From NCBI RefSeq assembly GCF_017591425.1, contig NW_024466307.1, positions 8,286,001 through 8,350,000 on the forward strand: a DNA stretch of 64,000 nt, read 5' to 3'. A program made the position numbers and the translations under genes. Origin of the DNA: Ochotona curzoniae (Eukaryota; Chordata; Mammalia; Lagomorpha; Ochotonidae). Shown here in pieces: positions 1 to 9,917 of this stretch (position 1 is its first letter; every line of letters starts with the position of its first letter). The notes beneath the pieces were generated by a model, which was given only the letters and a program-made list of their open reading frames with translations, did no database searches and was not told where the DNA came from.

Positions 1-323
1 TGTTACACTTAACATTACAAATTCTATGTGCTGTTGCTAAGAGTACTGTTTCCTTGTCAGTGATTTAACTGAAACACGCATATGCACACACAAAGAGAGC
101 TTGAGACATAGAAGGCGGAGCAGGAGTGGAAGGCATGGCTAGTGCCTGGCTGGCATTTTCCGCTCGAGATTGTCTTTCCAGATCATTCTGAAATAGATTT
201 TTGATGTAAAAAAAAAAAAAGACAGTTTTTCCGTTTCACCCCTCAATTCAGAATATTCCACATGTGAGCCAAACTCATGGGTGTGTCTATGTATGTATGT
301 CTCCATTCCACTTTTAAATATGA
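1..323. other. Unique sequence, nothing identified
   Basis: This is ordinary mixed-composition DNA with a short A-run near 209-221 and a small TATG-rich stretch near 285-300. I see no gene, no repeat family that I recognise and no RNA-like structure. Short open frames on both strands show no domain. Confidence 0.5.
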
Positions 324-483
324 AGCCAGTGTTGTGGCAGAGCATCTGAAGCCTCTGCCAGTTCAAGTCCCGGCTGTTCTACTTCTGATCCGGCTCCCCC
401 CCTGTGGCCTGGGAAAGCAGTGCAAGACAGCCCACATGTTTCTGTGCATTTACACAGAAGACGCAGGAGCCCCTGGCTCCTGA
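324..483 (+). mobile_element. Old CSINE (lagomorph tRNA-derived SINE), partial
   Basis: The sequence shows a diverged CSINE head (GCCAGTGTTGTGGCA), then AGTTCAAGTCCCGGCTG at the B-box position, the conserved GTGGCCTGGGAAAGCAGT core and the CCCTGGCTCCTG block. The middle is missing bases relative to younger copies, and the 3' third with the AATAAA-type tail cannot be followed with confidence past about 483. The B-box form (TTCAAGTCC rather than TTCTAATCC) suggests an older subfamily than the 45.5-kb copy. It is a non-autonomous retroposon and does not encode protein, although open frames run across it. Confidence 0.8.
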
Positions 484-2028
484 CCGCCATGAAGAAGTGA
501 CATCCATTCTGCTCGTGTGTGCTCAAGGAGTATGTTAGGTTTACACATCCACACAAACCAAAGGTAGTGCGAGAGAGAAACAGAGAGGACTAAATTGTAT
601 TATTTTTGAACAAATTAAGGTGGTTTATTTCAAAACCTAAAGCTGTAACAAAATCTCTGGATTTAAGGAATTGAACACATCAAATGTGATCATTTTCTAA
701 TGGCTCTTCCATATTTCAGAAGCTTATTATTATCAAACCTACCTGTGGAGCAAAATGAACCCTTATTGTCAATTTAATTTTTTGGTTTACCTTGCTTAAT
801 TTTCTTTTATTTTTCCCTCCACGTAATCCACATTCAAATCACATTTCCTCTATTCTGAAGTTCAAAGATGCCCTTACTTTCAATTTTTTTTTTGCCTTTC
901 AGATGTCTTTTCCATAATGTCATTTTCATAAGTAATAAATCGTTGTATGTATAGAACATATAGCTTCTCTTTCTTTCTTTATCATTATCTTTAGTTCCTT
1001 TTTAGCCCATCTGTGAATTGCTACATTCCAACGGTCTGTAGTGTGGTCACATACCTACTTCCTTTACTCACAGCTCAAGTCAAATATTTCCAGCTTCTTC
1101 AGTACGATGGTGTTATAATTTGTTATGCATTGAAGGCCAGTAGTGAGCCCATAAAACAATCTCCAGCAATGTTCAAATATCATAAATACATAATAAGTAT
1201 ATTCCCATGTGCCCGGATTTATTGCTGTACAAAGAGATTTTACTGCATCTTGCCGAGATTTCTAAAAATGGAAGTGATGTGATGAAAACACTGGTTGAAA
1301 AACTTCACAGAAATATGAACTGCTGTACAGTAGTACAGAAACCGAGAGGGGGCTCAACAAAGCTCTGATAACAGTGCCGATAGTCCACACGCAGGGGATT
1401 AGCTGTAGCAAATTTGTAGTGCAAATGTAGAGGGAGCAATAAATTCCGTTCTTTTTTAAAAACCAAAACGTATTTGAAGAGTCAGTCCACATACAACTTG
1501 GTAGGGAGAAACAAATGGAATTGGTGTTTCTTTCACTGTAAAGAGTAAAAAAAAAGACCAAAACAAGACTTGGAATATTGAACCACAATCCTTTGATGAA
1601 AGCAACACACTTTATGTGGCTGACTTACACATAATCAAGTTTATGGCTTCCATATTTGACAACTAACTTAATAACAAATATAAATATTTAGGAGCAATAG
1701 GTATTGATACGAAGCCTTGAAAGTTTCAGAACAATATTGTTTAATTTTATCTTATTTTTCAAAGAGAAAATTTTTTTGGTCTCAGTTTATAAATTAAAGA
1801 TATTCAAAATTTTCTCCCGAACTCAATGGAAAAATAGTAAGCTAATATTTTATTTTCTCTTTCCTTCATATTACTTACAGAATCTGTTTTACATCCAAAT
1901 ATTTATTTAGTGTATTTATAAAAACTCAGATATCTGAAAATCAAATCCCTTGCCTGTCAGGTGTCAGATATTCAGATATTTGGATAATTTTAGATTTTAG
2001 CATGCACATTTTATCCCGGTACATATAA
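484..2028. other. AT-rich unique DNA
   Basis: About 1.5 kb of AT-rich sequence with homopolymer T and A runs. It contains open frames of up to 108 codons on the minus strand (1262-1588) and 89 codons on the plus strand (1013-1282). Their translations show no domain, biased codon pattern or splice context, so I treat them as chance. No repeat family was recognised. Confidence 0.5.
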
Positions 2029-2066
2029 GGAGAGAACTTTAGCCACTAGGCTACTGCACTGGGCCC
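2029..2066 (-). mobile_element. CSINE head fragment, antisense
   Basis: Read on the minus strand, this short piece begins GGGCCCAGTGCAGTAGCCTA and continues GTGGCTAAAGTTCTC. That matches the first ~38 bases of the young pika-type CSINE, including the A-box region. The rest of the element is absent, so it is a truncated remnant or the edge of a deleted copy. Confidence 0.7.
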
Positions 2067-2573
2067 AAGCAAGCTATTTTTAAAAAACCTATGAAGTTGG
2101 CCTGAATCTGATTTTGATGGTGGCTTCTTGACTCTATATGAGCGTTCATATAGCAAATAGTTAATTCATGTTGTGATATGTTAAATATTTAAATCAATTT
2201 ATAAAGAAAATAATAAGTAAAAAAAATGGCTAAATAGCTAAAGTAAATTATTTTTGTCTATAGTCTTACCTTATTTATTGGCGTAAGGAAGAATCTGAGT
2301 TTATGCTAAATAATCATTTTGCACTTTAAATACTGTAGAATTCAGAGTTGGAACTTTTTTGTTGTTGTTGTTAGTTTTGCTTTTCACTTCATTGCTGTCA
2401 CCACAGTAATCAAATGAATCCCAGACGGTCAAACATCATTCAGTACTTGATATTTTAATATATATCACCTGTACAGCTGTGTTGCAATCTAATAGTTGAA
2501 CTAACAGTAGTTGTTTTTTCCTATAATTCATCTTATTGATGGATGCTGCGTTTACGGGAAGAGTGGGGTTTGT
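2067..2573. other. AT-rich unique DNA
   Basis: AT-rich sequence with a small GTT repeat near 2359-2370. No gene or recognised repeat is present. It gives way abruptly to a GC- and CpG-rich segment at about 2540-2575, a boundary consistent with an insertion. Confidence 0.45.
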
Positions 2574-2886
2574 GTCAGACCTGACATGTCAGCACACTCC
2601 TGATGGACCTAGTGAGAAATGGGGGGTGCACCTGTTGACCAACGCAGGCCGGCATCCTTCGCCTAAGAAGGACCGGAGCAGGACCCTCCGGGCTTGTGTG
2701 TCACGAGCCTTGGGCGAAGCTCCTGCGTGCTCCCTCGTGCGTGTTTCCGTCCCTACAGCTCCCGTCTTCCTCCATCTCTCCGTGCGTGGCAGAAAAGCTC
2801 GAGGCGGAGTTCACTGAATAAACTTGACATTCTTTTTCTGTGCTTGGCTGCTGTGTTTCTTCACTGGAGGGCGACGCAGCTAACAC
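2574..2886 (+). mobile_element. Possible solitary LTR, CpG-rich
   Basis: This ~310-bp segment opens with TGTCAGACCTGACATG, is much richer in G, C and CpG than its flanks, and carries an AATAAA signal at 2817-2822. A T/G-rich stretch follows (TTCTTTTTCTGTGCTTGG) and it closes near GACGCAGCTAACA. TG...CA ends, a GC-rich first part and a late polyadenylation signal followed by a T/G-rich stretch are what a retroviral LTR looks like. I did not find a second LTR, a clear primer-binding site, or gag/pol-like frames, so a full provirus is not present. A GC-rich non-LTR insertion or a small CpG island is an alternative. Family unassigned. Confidence 0.35.
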
Positions 2887-3052
2887 TTACGTTTCTGGAG
2901 TAGCGCCTCACACTGATTGGAAGAGGAAAAGGAGAAAAATAATAAAAAGAATTAAAATTTCAATTCAGGAACCCCTTTGGGGAACTGCCCTTCGTATTTC
3001 CAGGGGATTCTGTGTTTTCCCCTCCGCTGCTGTCCAGGAGTGTTTTGGGCAT
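2887..3052. other. Purine-rich then GC-rich flank of the LTR-like segment
   Basis: An A/G-rich run (near 2920-2960) leads into a GC-rich stretch. Open frames here are shadows of base composition. No gene recognised. Confidence 0.35.
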
Positions 3053-3132
3053 GTGTCAGCGGTGTTCACAGGCGGTGTGTCAGCGGTGTGCCAGTGGTGT
3101 GCCAGTGGTGTGGTGTTCACAGGCGGTGTCCT
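3053..3132 (+). repeat. GTG-rich minisatellite
   Basis: A degenerate tandem array of units near 11 bp, such as GTGTGTCAGCG and GTGTGCCAGTG (the latter twice in direct succession). A longer variant containing GTGTTCACAGGCG occurs at both ends of the array. The array explains the repetitive VxxxGVxxVCQWC-type translations in all three plus frames, so those frames should not be called genes. Confidence 0.8.
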
Positions 3133-5219
3133 GCGGATCCGCAGGGTGACTGCTTTCCTCTCCAGCACGAGAAGTGAGGTTGGAACTCACTGTCCCTGCT
3201 CCTCCTCGGGGTATCTGCTGCTGAGCTGACTGTTCCTCCCTAACCTGTGATCTGTGTCCGCGTGCCTCTGATCTCAGTCCTGTAGGCCGATTCATTTCTC
3301 TTTGGAACTTCCTGGGCCTGAAATTCCTCTGAGCACCTGCCAGGTCTCACAGCCCAGGCGGCACCTGCCACAGCCTCTGTGATGCTTAGGCTCGAGCCGA
3401 AGCCACGGCAGGCTTCTCCCTCTCGGCTTGGCTCCTCTGCACAGTCCAACATCATGGCCAAGAGGCAGTTCAGATCTCACCCATGTCACATGCAGGACAG
3501 CAGAACTCCTGCCTTCCTTCTCGTGTCAGCTTGGTACAGAGACCCACTTTGAATCTCGTCTGTGGAGAGTTGGCAAAGCCTTGCCTGACCATTTTAGAAT
3601 CTTACCCATCTCCCTGCTTTGTAGCTCAACATGGGGAGATGAGATCAAAACTCTTGTTTCCACTTTGCTCCTCTCCTATGATGCACTTCCCAGCCATGTT
3701 GATTCCAAGCTGTGGATTTTCCCTTCCTCACTGTCCTGTCCTCATTTCCATTAGGGAGTGGTCTGGTTTACATCTGTTGCAGCAAACAGCTCAGGAAATC
3801 TGAACATTACTTTCTCTCCTGGACACTTGACTTCAGAGCACATTTTTTTTTGGCTGTGAAGTTGAAAATCCCACTTTGGAGGATGACTCTTTATGGGTCT
3901 GAAATAATAGCACAAATGAATTTTCCAAACCACCAAGGAAAGGATTCATTGCCAGGGACTTCATGGCTGAAGTTATCATTAGCAAACTCTGGCTTCTGGC
4001 CAAAATTCTAGTAAGAATTTTTAGTCTCCAGTGCGATGCAGCAAGACTCGTGGATCTTCATGGTTCATGGCTCAAAATCTTGAAGCCACCGATAGCATTA
4101 ATTATCTTACTATGTAACGGGTAACTGTTCTTACTAAAGAAAACGGATGTCTCACTGGGTGTATCCTTTTGTACTTTTCACGATTTCAAGTTTAACTAAT
4201 GTGTGAATGTGTGCTTGATGAGCCATAAACCAAATCTATAATCCTTGCTATACAAAAAGGACAATGGAAAAAAAGCTGAAATGAATGTTGACCGTTCCAT
4301 CATCCCTCTCCATTACAAATGCAAAGCTTTAAAGCAGTGCGTGGATAGACTAACTTCAGTATCTTTAAAAAGCATACTGTGTTTTGTCATTTTTCTAAAT
4401 TATTAAATTCAATTTAGAAAACCTTTTAATATGATTTTGTTATATTCAAACAGGTGTGCAAGAAAATAAGGGGAAAAGTTACACCCCAAAGAACGTTCCT
4501 TTAATGTATGTCCAAATGATTCTTATGCATGATCAAGTTTTGAAACAGACAAAAGGCAGACATTATTTTTTCTGGTATGATTCAGTCTGAAATGTTAAAA
4601 CATTAAAAGTGATGTGGATTTTTACTACCTATTTTAATCCACTGAAAAGAGAGTTATAAATAATTCAACTCAAAAATTGCCTTTTCCAAATACTCTTTCC
4701 TCTCCATCATCCTGTTATCTCCTTCTCCTTCTCCAGGTTCTCCTGATTCCTTTCTTGCTGATTCTTTTTACTCCTTCATCCTCTAAACCGTCACACCCCT
4801 AGCTTTGTTTCTCCATCCTTTATTTGTATTTCGTAGATGTGTGGGGAGCATTCTTCTGCTATTTCCAAGTATTCTCATTAGTGGCTGAATTGACTTGATT
4901 AATCGAATGCTTTTATTTTAATAACATGCTAGAAATTAGTGTGATGACTCGCCTATTTAGTTTCGTTTTGGTCACTATACCATCAGACTTCTATCTGATA
5001 GAGACGGATCAATGATCAAGGATGAAGCTCTTCTTGACTGTGTCTTTTTAAACGCGGATGGTAGCTAGCAGTTCCTACAGAACCTTTGTGAGTGTGGCTC
5101 TTCTTGTTCATTAGAATTCAATTCTTTATTTTGCTTGCTTTATTTCCTAGTGCTATTTCTAAGATTTATTTTTTGTTCCAAAAAAGACTTTGGTAAAATG
5201 AAACAGATATGGAGATATC
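3133..5219. other. GC-rich to AT-rich transition, no gene found
   Basis: About 3.13-3.85 kb stays moderately GC-rich with CT-rich stretches. Several overlapping open frames of 60-108 codons occur on both strands (for example 3428-3754 and 3483-3803 plus). None shows a recognisable domain, and overlap on both strands points to composition rather than coding. The first ~700 bases could be internal or flanking sequence of the LTR-like element upstream, but I cannot assign a family. From 3.85 to 5.2 kb the sequence is AT-rich and unique. Confidence 0.4.
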
Positions 5220-5570
5220 TTGCCTCCGTCACAAGCCTGCAAATTGCAGGATTTCCTTCTTACGCATGATGGGATCATCCCTTGAATACATCTATCACTA
5301 TTTCTTTACCTGTTCGTCTACCAATGGATACTTAGGGTGAAAACGTATCTTAGCTATGGTGATCAGTGCTGCAAGAAACATGGACATGTGGATTACTTGT
5401 TCCCAAAATAGGTCTCTGTTTCCTTGTTGTAATTTTTTTGAGCAACCACTGTAATGTATTCCATAATAGGTGTACCAATTTACATTCCTACTAATGTGTG
5501 TGAAGATCTTTTCTTCGCATCTTTGCCAACATGTATCTTATCTTTTTAGTAAGCACTTTTGAACAATATA
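5220..5570 (-). mobile_element. Ancient L1 fragment, antisense (ORF2 3' end / 3' UTR)
   Basis: The plus strand reads like the reverse complement of mammalian L1 around the end of ORF2. There is a GCAAATTGCAGGATTTCC block, then CTACCAATGGATACTTAGGG, CAGTGCTGCAAGAAACATGG, and ACCAATTTACATTCCTACTAATGTG. These sit in the expected order and spacing for an L1MA/L1MB-age element in reverse orientation. It is full of substitutions and carries no open reverse-transcriptase frame. Assignment is from recalled consensus, and the outer edges are approximate. Confidence 0.75.
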
Positions 5571-6062
5571 TTAATCTTAATTTTCAAAACTATTAGAAGT
5601 AAACATATTCTATACCTTAATTGACCATATTCATCCTCATTAGAATAACACAATGTTTTGTATATTCAAGCTTGGTTCTTTAATAGTAAGCGATTATTTA
5701 TACTTTGCTCATTCATATAGTCTTGGTTTCAGTCCTTAATCCATGAGGGACCAAAAAGGAAAAAAAAAACACCTCCCCCCAAAAAAATAACACCAGATCA
5801 CTATTTGGTCTAAATCTTCAATAATAAGGTGGTAAATAAATCCAAAAAAAAAACCACATAAATCATCGTGCAAATATAATCATGCTGAAACTGTAAAGTA
5901 TTTGGTTTTTCCAAACATCCACTACTATTTCCTATTATTTCAGGGAAGATTCTTAAACTTTGATAGGATTGAGGAAATTTCCAAAATAATTATGGTACTA
6001 AATCAAGCAAAGTCATGCGCATTAAGATAGATAAAGTAGTTTTAGGAAGTTTGCCTTTGATC
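5571..6062. other. AT-rich DNA with A-runs and C-run
   Basis: A-rich patches with a short C-tract near 5774-5790 and further A-runs near 5843-5855. No gene or recognised repeat. The left part may be decayed L1 continuing from the neighbour. Confidence 0.4.
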
Positions 6063-6369
6063 CAGCGTGATGACTCAGTGGCTTACATCCTTGCCTTGCA
6101 TGTGTCAGGATCCCATATGGACTCAAATATTCTGGCTTCTCCACTTCCCATCCAGCTCCCTGCTTGTGGCCTGGGAAGGCGGTAGAAAACGGTCCAAAGC
6201 CTTGGGACCATCTCCCATAAAGAGGACCAGAAGAAGTCTATGGCTCCAGCTTTGGCTCAGCTCAGTTCCAGTCCTTGCAGCCAGTCGGTGAACCAGCTGA
6301 TGGAAGATCCACTATTTATCTCCTTCTGGCTATAAATCTGCCTATCCAATAAAAATAAATAAATCTTTT
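6063..6369 (+). mobile_element. CSINE, near full length
   Basis: The copy has a CSINE head (CAGCGTGATGACTCAGTGGC), the CATCCAGCTCCCTGCTTGTG core, CCTTGGGACC, GATGGAAGATCC and the tail CAATAAAAATAAATAAATCT. It is moderately diverged and lacks a clean B box (the region reads ATATTCTGGCTTC), so it is probably transcriptionally dead. A second CSINE sits 24 bases past its tail in the same orientation, an insertion into or next to the A-rich tail. Confidence 0.9.
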
Positions 6370-6380
6370 AGTTTTAAAGA

Positions 6381-6393
6381 AAGTTATCTTACT
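6381..6393 (+). repeat. Left target-site duplication of the 6394 CSINE
   Basis: AAGTTATCTTACT directly precedes the SINE and recurs as AAGTTACCTTACT at 6732-6744 just after its A-tail (12 of 13 identical). This is the expected footprint of L1-driven retroposition. Confidence 0.8.
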
Positions 6394-6724
6394 GGGCCCA
6401 GCGTGATAGCCTAGTGGTTAAAGGCCTCACCTTGCACACCCAGGATCCCATGTGGGTGCCGGTTCTAGTCCCAGCGGCCCTGCTTCCCACCCAGATCCCT
6501 GCTTATGGCCTGGGAGAGCAGTCCAGGACTGCCCAAGACTTTGGGACCCTGCACCCACTTGGGAGACCCGGAGGAAGCTCCTGGCTCCTGTCTTCGGATT
6601 GGCTCAGCTCCAGCCATTGCGGCCGCTTTGGGAGTGGGTCATTGGATGGAAGATCTTCCTCTCTGCCTCTCCCCATCTCTGTATATCTGACTTTCCAGTA
6701 GAAATGAATAAATCTTAAAAAAAA
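6394..6724 (+). mobile_element. CSINE, full length with target-site duplication
   Basis: It starts GGGCCCAGCGTGATAGCCTA, shows the A-box region (AGCCTAGTGGTTAAAGG), a B-box-like GGTTCTAGTCC, GATCCCTGCTTATGG, GGATGGAAGATCTTCC and a tail ending GAATAAATCTTAAAAAAAA. It is flanked by a 13-bp duplication (6381-6393 and 6732-6744). Internal promoter boxes look fairly intact, but nothing shows activity. Three overlapping plus-strand open frames (6414-6718) are CSINE translations, not genes. Confidence 0.95.
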
Positions 6725-6731
6725 GGAAAGT

Positions 6732-6744
6732 AAGTTACCTTACT
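6732..6744 (+). repeat. Right target-site duplication of the 6394 CSINE
   Basis: AAGTTACCTTACT, matching the left copy at 6381-6393 at 12 of 13 positions. Confidence 0.8.
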
Positions 6745-6939
6745 ACACATTAGTGTGTGCAAATCAGTAATTAACAAACTGGATGTTTATTTTAGATGTC
6801 TTTTAAGTATTGAAATACTTCAAGGACACCTAAAGTCATTAGAAGGTAGCTGGGAAATTGGGTTTTCAAATATAATACAGTTTTTACTCATTATGATTAA
6901 CAGGACTTAGAAATTAAATGAATAAAGTCTTGATATCAA

Positions 6940-7060
6940 TGTGTCTTGAATTCAACTTCAAACTCCACTATTTACTAGCTTTGAAAATTTAGCAGTTATT
7001 TAACCTTCAATTACCTCATTTTCCTCTGTGATAAAAGAATAGCAGCATTCTGCTTTAATG
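6940..7060 (+). mobile_element. MIR-like ancient SINE relic
   Basis: The order CTCCACTATTTACTAGCTTTG, then a stretch resembling GCAGTTATTTAACCTTC, then TTACCTCATTTTCCTCTGTG followed by an AAAGAATAGCAGC segment. This parallels the MIR core (CCACTTACTAGCTGTGTGACC ... TTAACCTCTCTG ... TCATTTTCCTCATCTGTAAAATGGGAATAA). It is strongly diverged, as expected for an element predating placental radiation. Identification is by eye. Confidence 0.6.
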
Positions 7061-7385
7061 CTTTCATTAGCATTGAAATAACACAATTTATGTGAAGCAT
7101 GAACCTACTACAAAATTTGGTGAAAAATATATTTTATGAAAAAATATCAATGGATTTCAGAATTTTCACACTAAAGTATTTATATGTTTCCATTTTCCCA
7201 TGAACTTCTGGAAATATTCTCATATTTTTGATGTATGCTAATATTCAGTAGTCAGTATGTTTTATTACTAAGCTACGAAGGGAATCTAAAAGGCAATCAA
7301 GATGTTTTCACTGCCAGATTTAATTTTTCTAAAAATAATGAAAGCATCTGATGACAAATGCTATAAATTTACTTGAAATTTGGCT
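7061..7385. other. AT-rich unique DNA
   Basis: AT-rich sequence between a MIR relic and a CSINE. No gene, RNA gene or other repeat recognised. Confidence 0.45.
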
Positions 7386-7655
7386 GGGAGGTGGACATTT
7401 GTCACTGCTGTTGCAAATAGGTTTGGGATACCCACATCCCGTGTAAGCAGGCCTGCTTTAAGTGCTCAACTCTGCTCCTGCAATAAAAGCTGTGAGGGGC
7501 AGCAGGTGCTGGCTCTCTTTGCTGGCCATGTGGGAGACCCAGATTGAATTGCTGGCTCCTGGCTTTTGGGAACTTAAGCAAGGAGTGAGTGAGCTCTCAA
7601 ATCTTACCTCTCTGTTCCTCTGCTTTTCAAATACATGAAATTAATATTTATTTAG
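7386..7655 (+). mobile_element. Old CSINE, diverged
   Basis: Weak 5' part (GAGGTGGACATTTGTCACTG), then GGATACCCACATCCCGTGT at the usual CATCCCATATGGG position, AACTCTGCTCCTGC, the well-kept CATGTGGGAGACCCAGATTG and GCTGGCTCCTGGCTTTTGGG, and a TCTCTGTTCCTC/TTTCAAATACATGAAATTAAT tail region. The AACTCTGCTCCTGC and GATTG variants fit an older CSINE subfamily. The tail is decayed and no target-site duplication is evident. Confidence 0.8.
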
Positions 7656-8535
7656 AAATTGTTAAAGGAAATTCTTGTTGAGTCATCTTAATGAATGTGT
7701 TGACCAGCAGCCCATTTCTAGCTACAGTTTACACCAAGACCAAGAGTGTTAGGGAGTAAGTAATGTTTAAGTCGCTTTTCAAAGTGGCCAAAGTTGGTAG
7801 CGACTTTTCCAAAGGGGTGCTTTGTTCACATTAACTAATTAGGTGAATGGGCTTTCCGATTTTAATTAAGTAGATGTTTGTATATGTATACGCTTGTTTG
7901 TATACTCAGAGGTAATAAGGGTGAGATTTTAATATAGAAAAGAAGATACAGCCACTAAGAAAGTTCAAGCCTGTTCAATTAAAAATCCTACCCTGATAGC
8001 TTTATGCAATGCAAAGTTAATGAACTGGTTCGAATTCCATAAAGCGGTACTTTTCTTTATCATCCGAAATGGCTCATGGATCTCATATGAACATACCTAA
8101 TATTTCTGGAGCATTACCTCTTCAGAGGTATAATCACACTGTGTATCAATAAAGATAAAATACGCTGGAAGTGAAATTTTGCTTTCTGGCTGCTTTGGGA
8201 TTATGTGGCTAACTGCCATCATGCAGACACGAAGGCAATTAGAATGGGAAGATTCCTTCACTCCCAGAGCACGGAGAAGGTTCCAAAGTGTGCCAAACAA
8301 GCAATGCGGAGAGTGGGAGCCAAGGTCGTTCGTTCATGGATGACTGCAGGTTTTGGGTCCTTAACAGTGCAAAGAGCAAGTCTGCCCTCGATATTATTTG
8401 GGAGCAGGTGGAAAACAAAGGAAGGGTGTCTGTAACTGGATTGTCCGTGAACAATCCACAATGCTTTCCCTGGTGTGCTTCTGTTAAAAGACTGACTGAC
8501 TTGTAAGAGTGAAGTTGTACTATTTGCAGCAAACA
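7656..8535. other. Unique DNA, no gene recognised
   Basis: About 0.9 kb of unique sequence. A 132-codon minus-strand frame (8239-8637) and overlapping frames on both strands lie at its right end and run into a MIR-like relic. The translation is low in structure, has no domain that I recognise and is overlapped on the other strand, so I do not call a gene. Confidence 0.45.
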
Positions 8536-8735
8536 AGCCAAGTGGCTTTGGACAAAGCTACCTGACTGGTCTCTGGGCTTTGATTTTTCCATGCACAGCA
8601 CGCAGAGATTGACAGACGTTCGTTGAATACCTGCCATCTGTCAGCTGTAGAGCCTGGCTGAGGATACCAAGAGAAACCCTGTCCTACACTGGGCATCGGG
8701 GAGTGTTGCATTTTAAAGAACCAGACAGGCGCCAT
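8536..8735 (+). mobile_element. Ancient MIR-like relic followed by another old dispersed repeat
   Basis: TGGACAAAGCTACCTGACTG and GTCTCTGGGCTTTGATTTTT follow the MIR pattern TGGGCAAGTTACCTAACCTC / TCTGGGCCTCAGTTTTCC. Downstream, CGTTGAATACCTGCCATCTG and GCCTGGCTGAGGATACC resemble a common mammalian motif (TATTGAGCACCTACTATGTGCC ... CACTGGGGATAC), whose family I cannot name with certainty. High divergence implies great age. Confidence 0.45.
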
Positions 8736-8739
8736 CAAA

Positions 8740-9617
8740 GATAAGGGGATAGTAGAAGTTCTGCGATTTTTAGTTTTTCTTAAGTGGCTAGAAAGTGAAA
8801 GAGAACGAACCGTTTTATTTGAACTTGGGGGTAAAGAAATAATGTCAGGAGATGTGTGTGAGGAGAAGTGGAGACTTCAGAAGAACTGAGGCAGGAAGAA
8901 CACTGCGGGGATTAGTGAAAAATTAAACGTTTCACCGTGATGTGCTAAAGACAGGAATGCAAACACTGGCATATAGTTCAGTTATGGCAGCTTAGATGTC
9001 TGAATGTTTGAACAAGTTTTGTGCGAGTCATATATATGATGAGTCATCATGGAACTCTGTGAGATCAGAGCTGGACTACATGAATTCTTTAGGCTAAATG
9101 ATTCCAGTTTTATGAGAAATAATGCAAGTCTACCTTCACTTGCTACTAATCATGCAATTTCCCTGTGCTGTGTATGATTGTTTTGCTTCATAATAACTTA
9201 CATATTTGGTCCATTTAGAATTCTTGAGAAACCTTCCAATATAAATGTTCTTACAGGCTTCAACGATCCTGATTTCACATTGCAATGAGTGCTATGACAT
9301 CCTCAATGCTTCTGTGAATTTTCCAAGTTTCATGTTAAATTTTATCTTCCATCCTATCATGGCTGTAAAAATTATTCACTGATCATCCCATTATGTAGAA
9401 AATCAATAGAGATACCAAACATGATACGTTTTACACCAACTTGAATAAAATATTGCTGTTTTATTTCTACTTATTACAATGAATGTTAATGGTTTAAGGG
9501 AAAACAAGCTTAGGCTCATTATGTAAAATCCCTAAACAGCATTATTTAATATTGGTCACCCTGGTAGTTTTGCACAGCTCTCACATTTTTGATGCATCTG
9601 AAAATATGTCCAGTCAG
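8740..9617. other. AT-rich unique DNA
   Basis: No gene or recognised repeat. Composition is AT-rich, with scattered short open frames only. Confidence 0.45.
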
Positions 9618-9917
9618 AAATCCAGTAGGATAATCCTATGTCTGTTACCACCAGCATCCCAAGTGGGCTCTTGTTCATGTCCAGGATATTCAGCTTCTAA
9701 TCCAGTTCTCTTTTATGACCTGGGAAAGTTATAGAGGATGGCCCAGTTTTTGGGGCCCCTACACGCTTGCTGTGGAGTTTGACAGTTCAGCTAAGCTCAG
9801 CTCTAGCTACTGAGGTCACTTGGTGGTAAATTAGAATATGGAAGACCTTTTTCTCTGACTCTCCTTCATTGTAAAAATCTGCCTCTCAAATCAATAAGTA
9901 AATAAATAAACCTTTAA
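9618..9917 (+). mobile_element. CSINE, diverged full-length copy
   Basis: CACCAGCATCCCAAGTGGGC, CAGCTTCTAATCCAGTTCTC, TATGACCTGGGAAAGTTATA, GAGGATGGCCCAG, GAGGTCACTTGG, GGAAGACC and a tail TAAGTAAATAAATAAACCTTT mark a CSINE from near its head to its A-rich end. Substitutions and indels are frequent. The 60-codon plus frame across its 5' half is a repeat translation. Confidence 0.85.

Noticed and set aside
3053..3230. Overlapping plus frames with repeated GV/VCQW peptides
   Set aside because: All three frames reflect the 11-bp minisatellite. A frame-independent pattern of this kind is not coding.
8239..8637. 132-codon minus-strand open frame
   Set aside because: It overlaps plus-strand and other minus-strand frames, runs into a MIR-like relic, and its translation has no recognisable domain, signal sequence or splice context.
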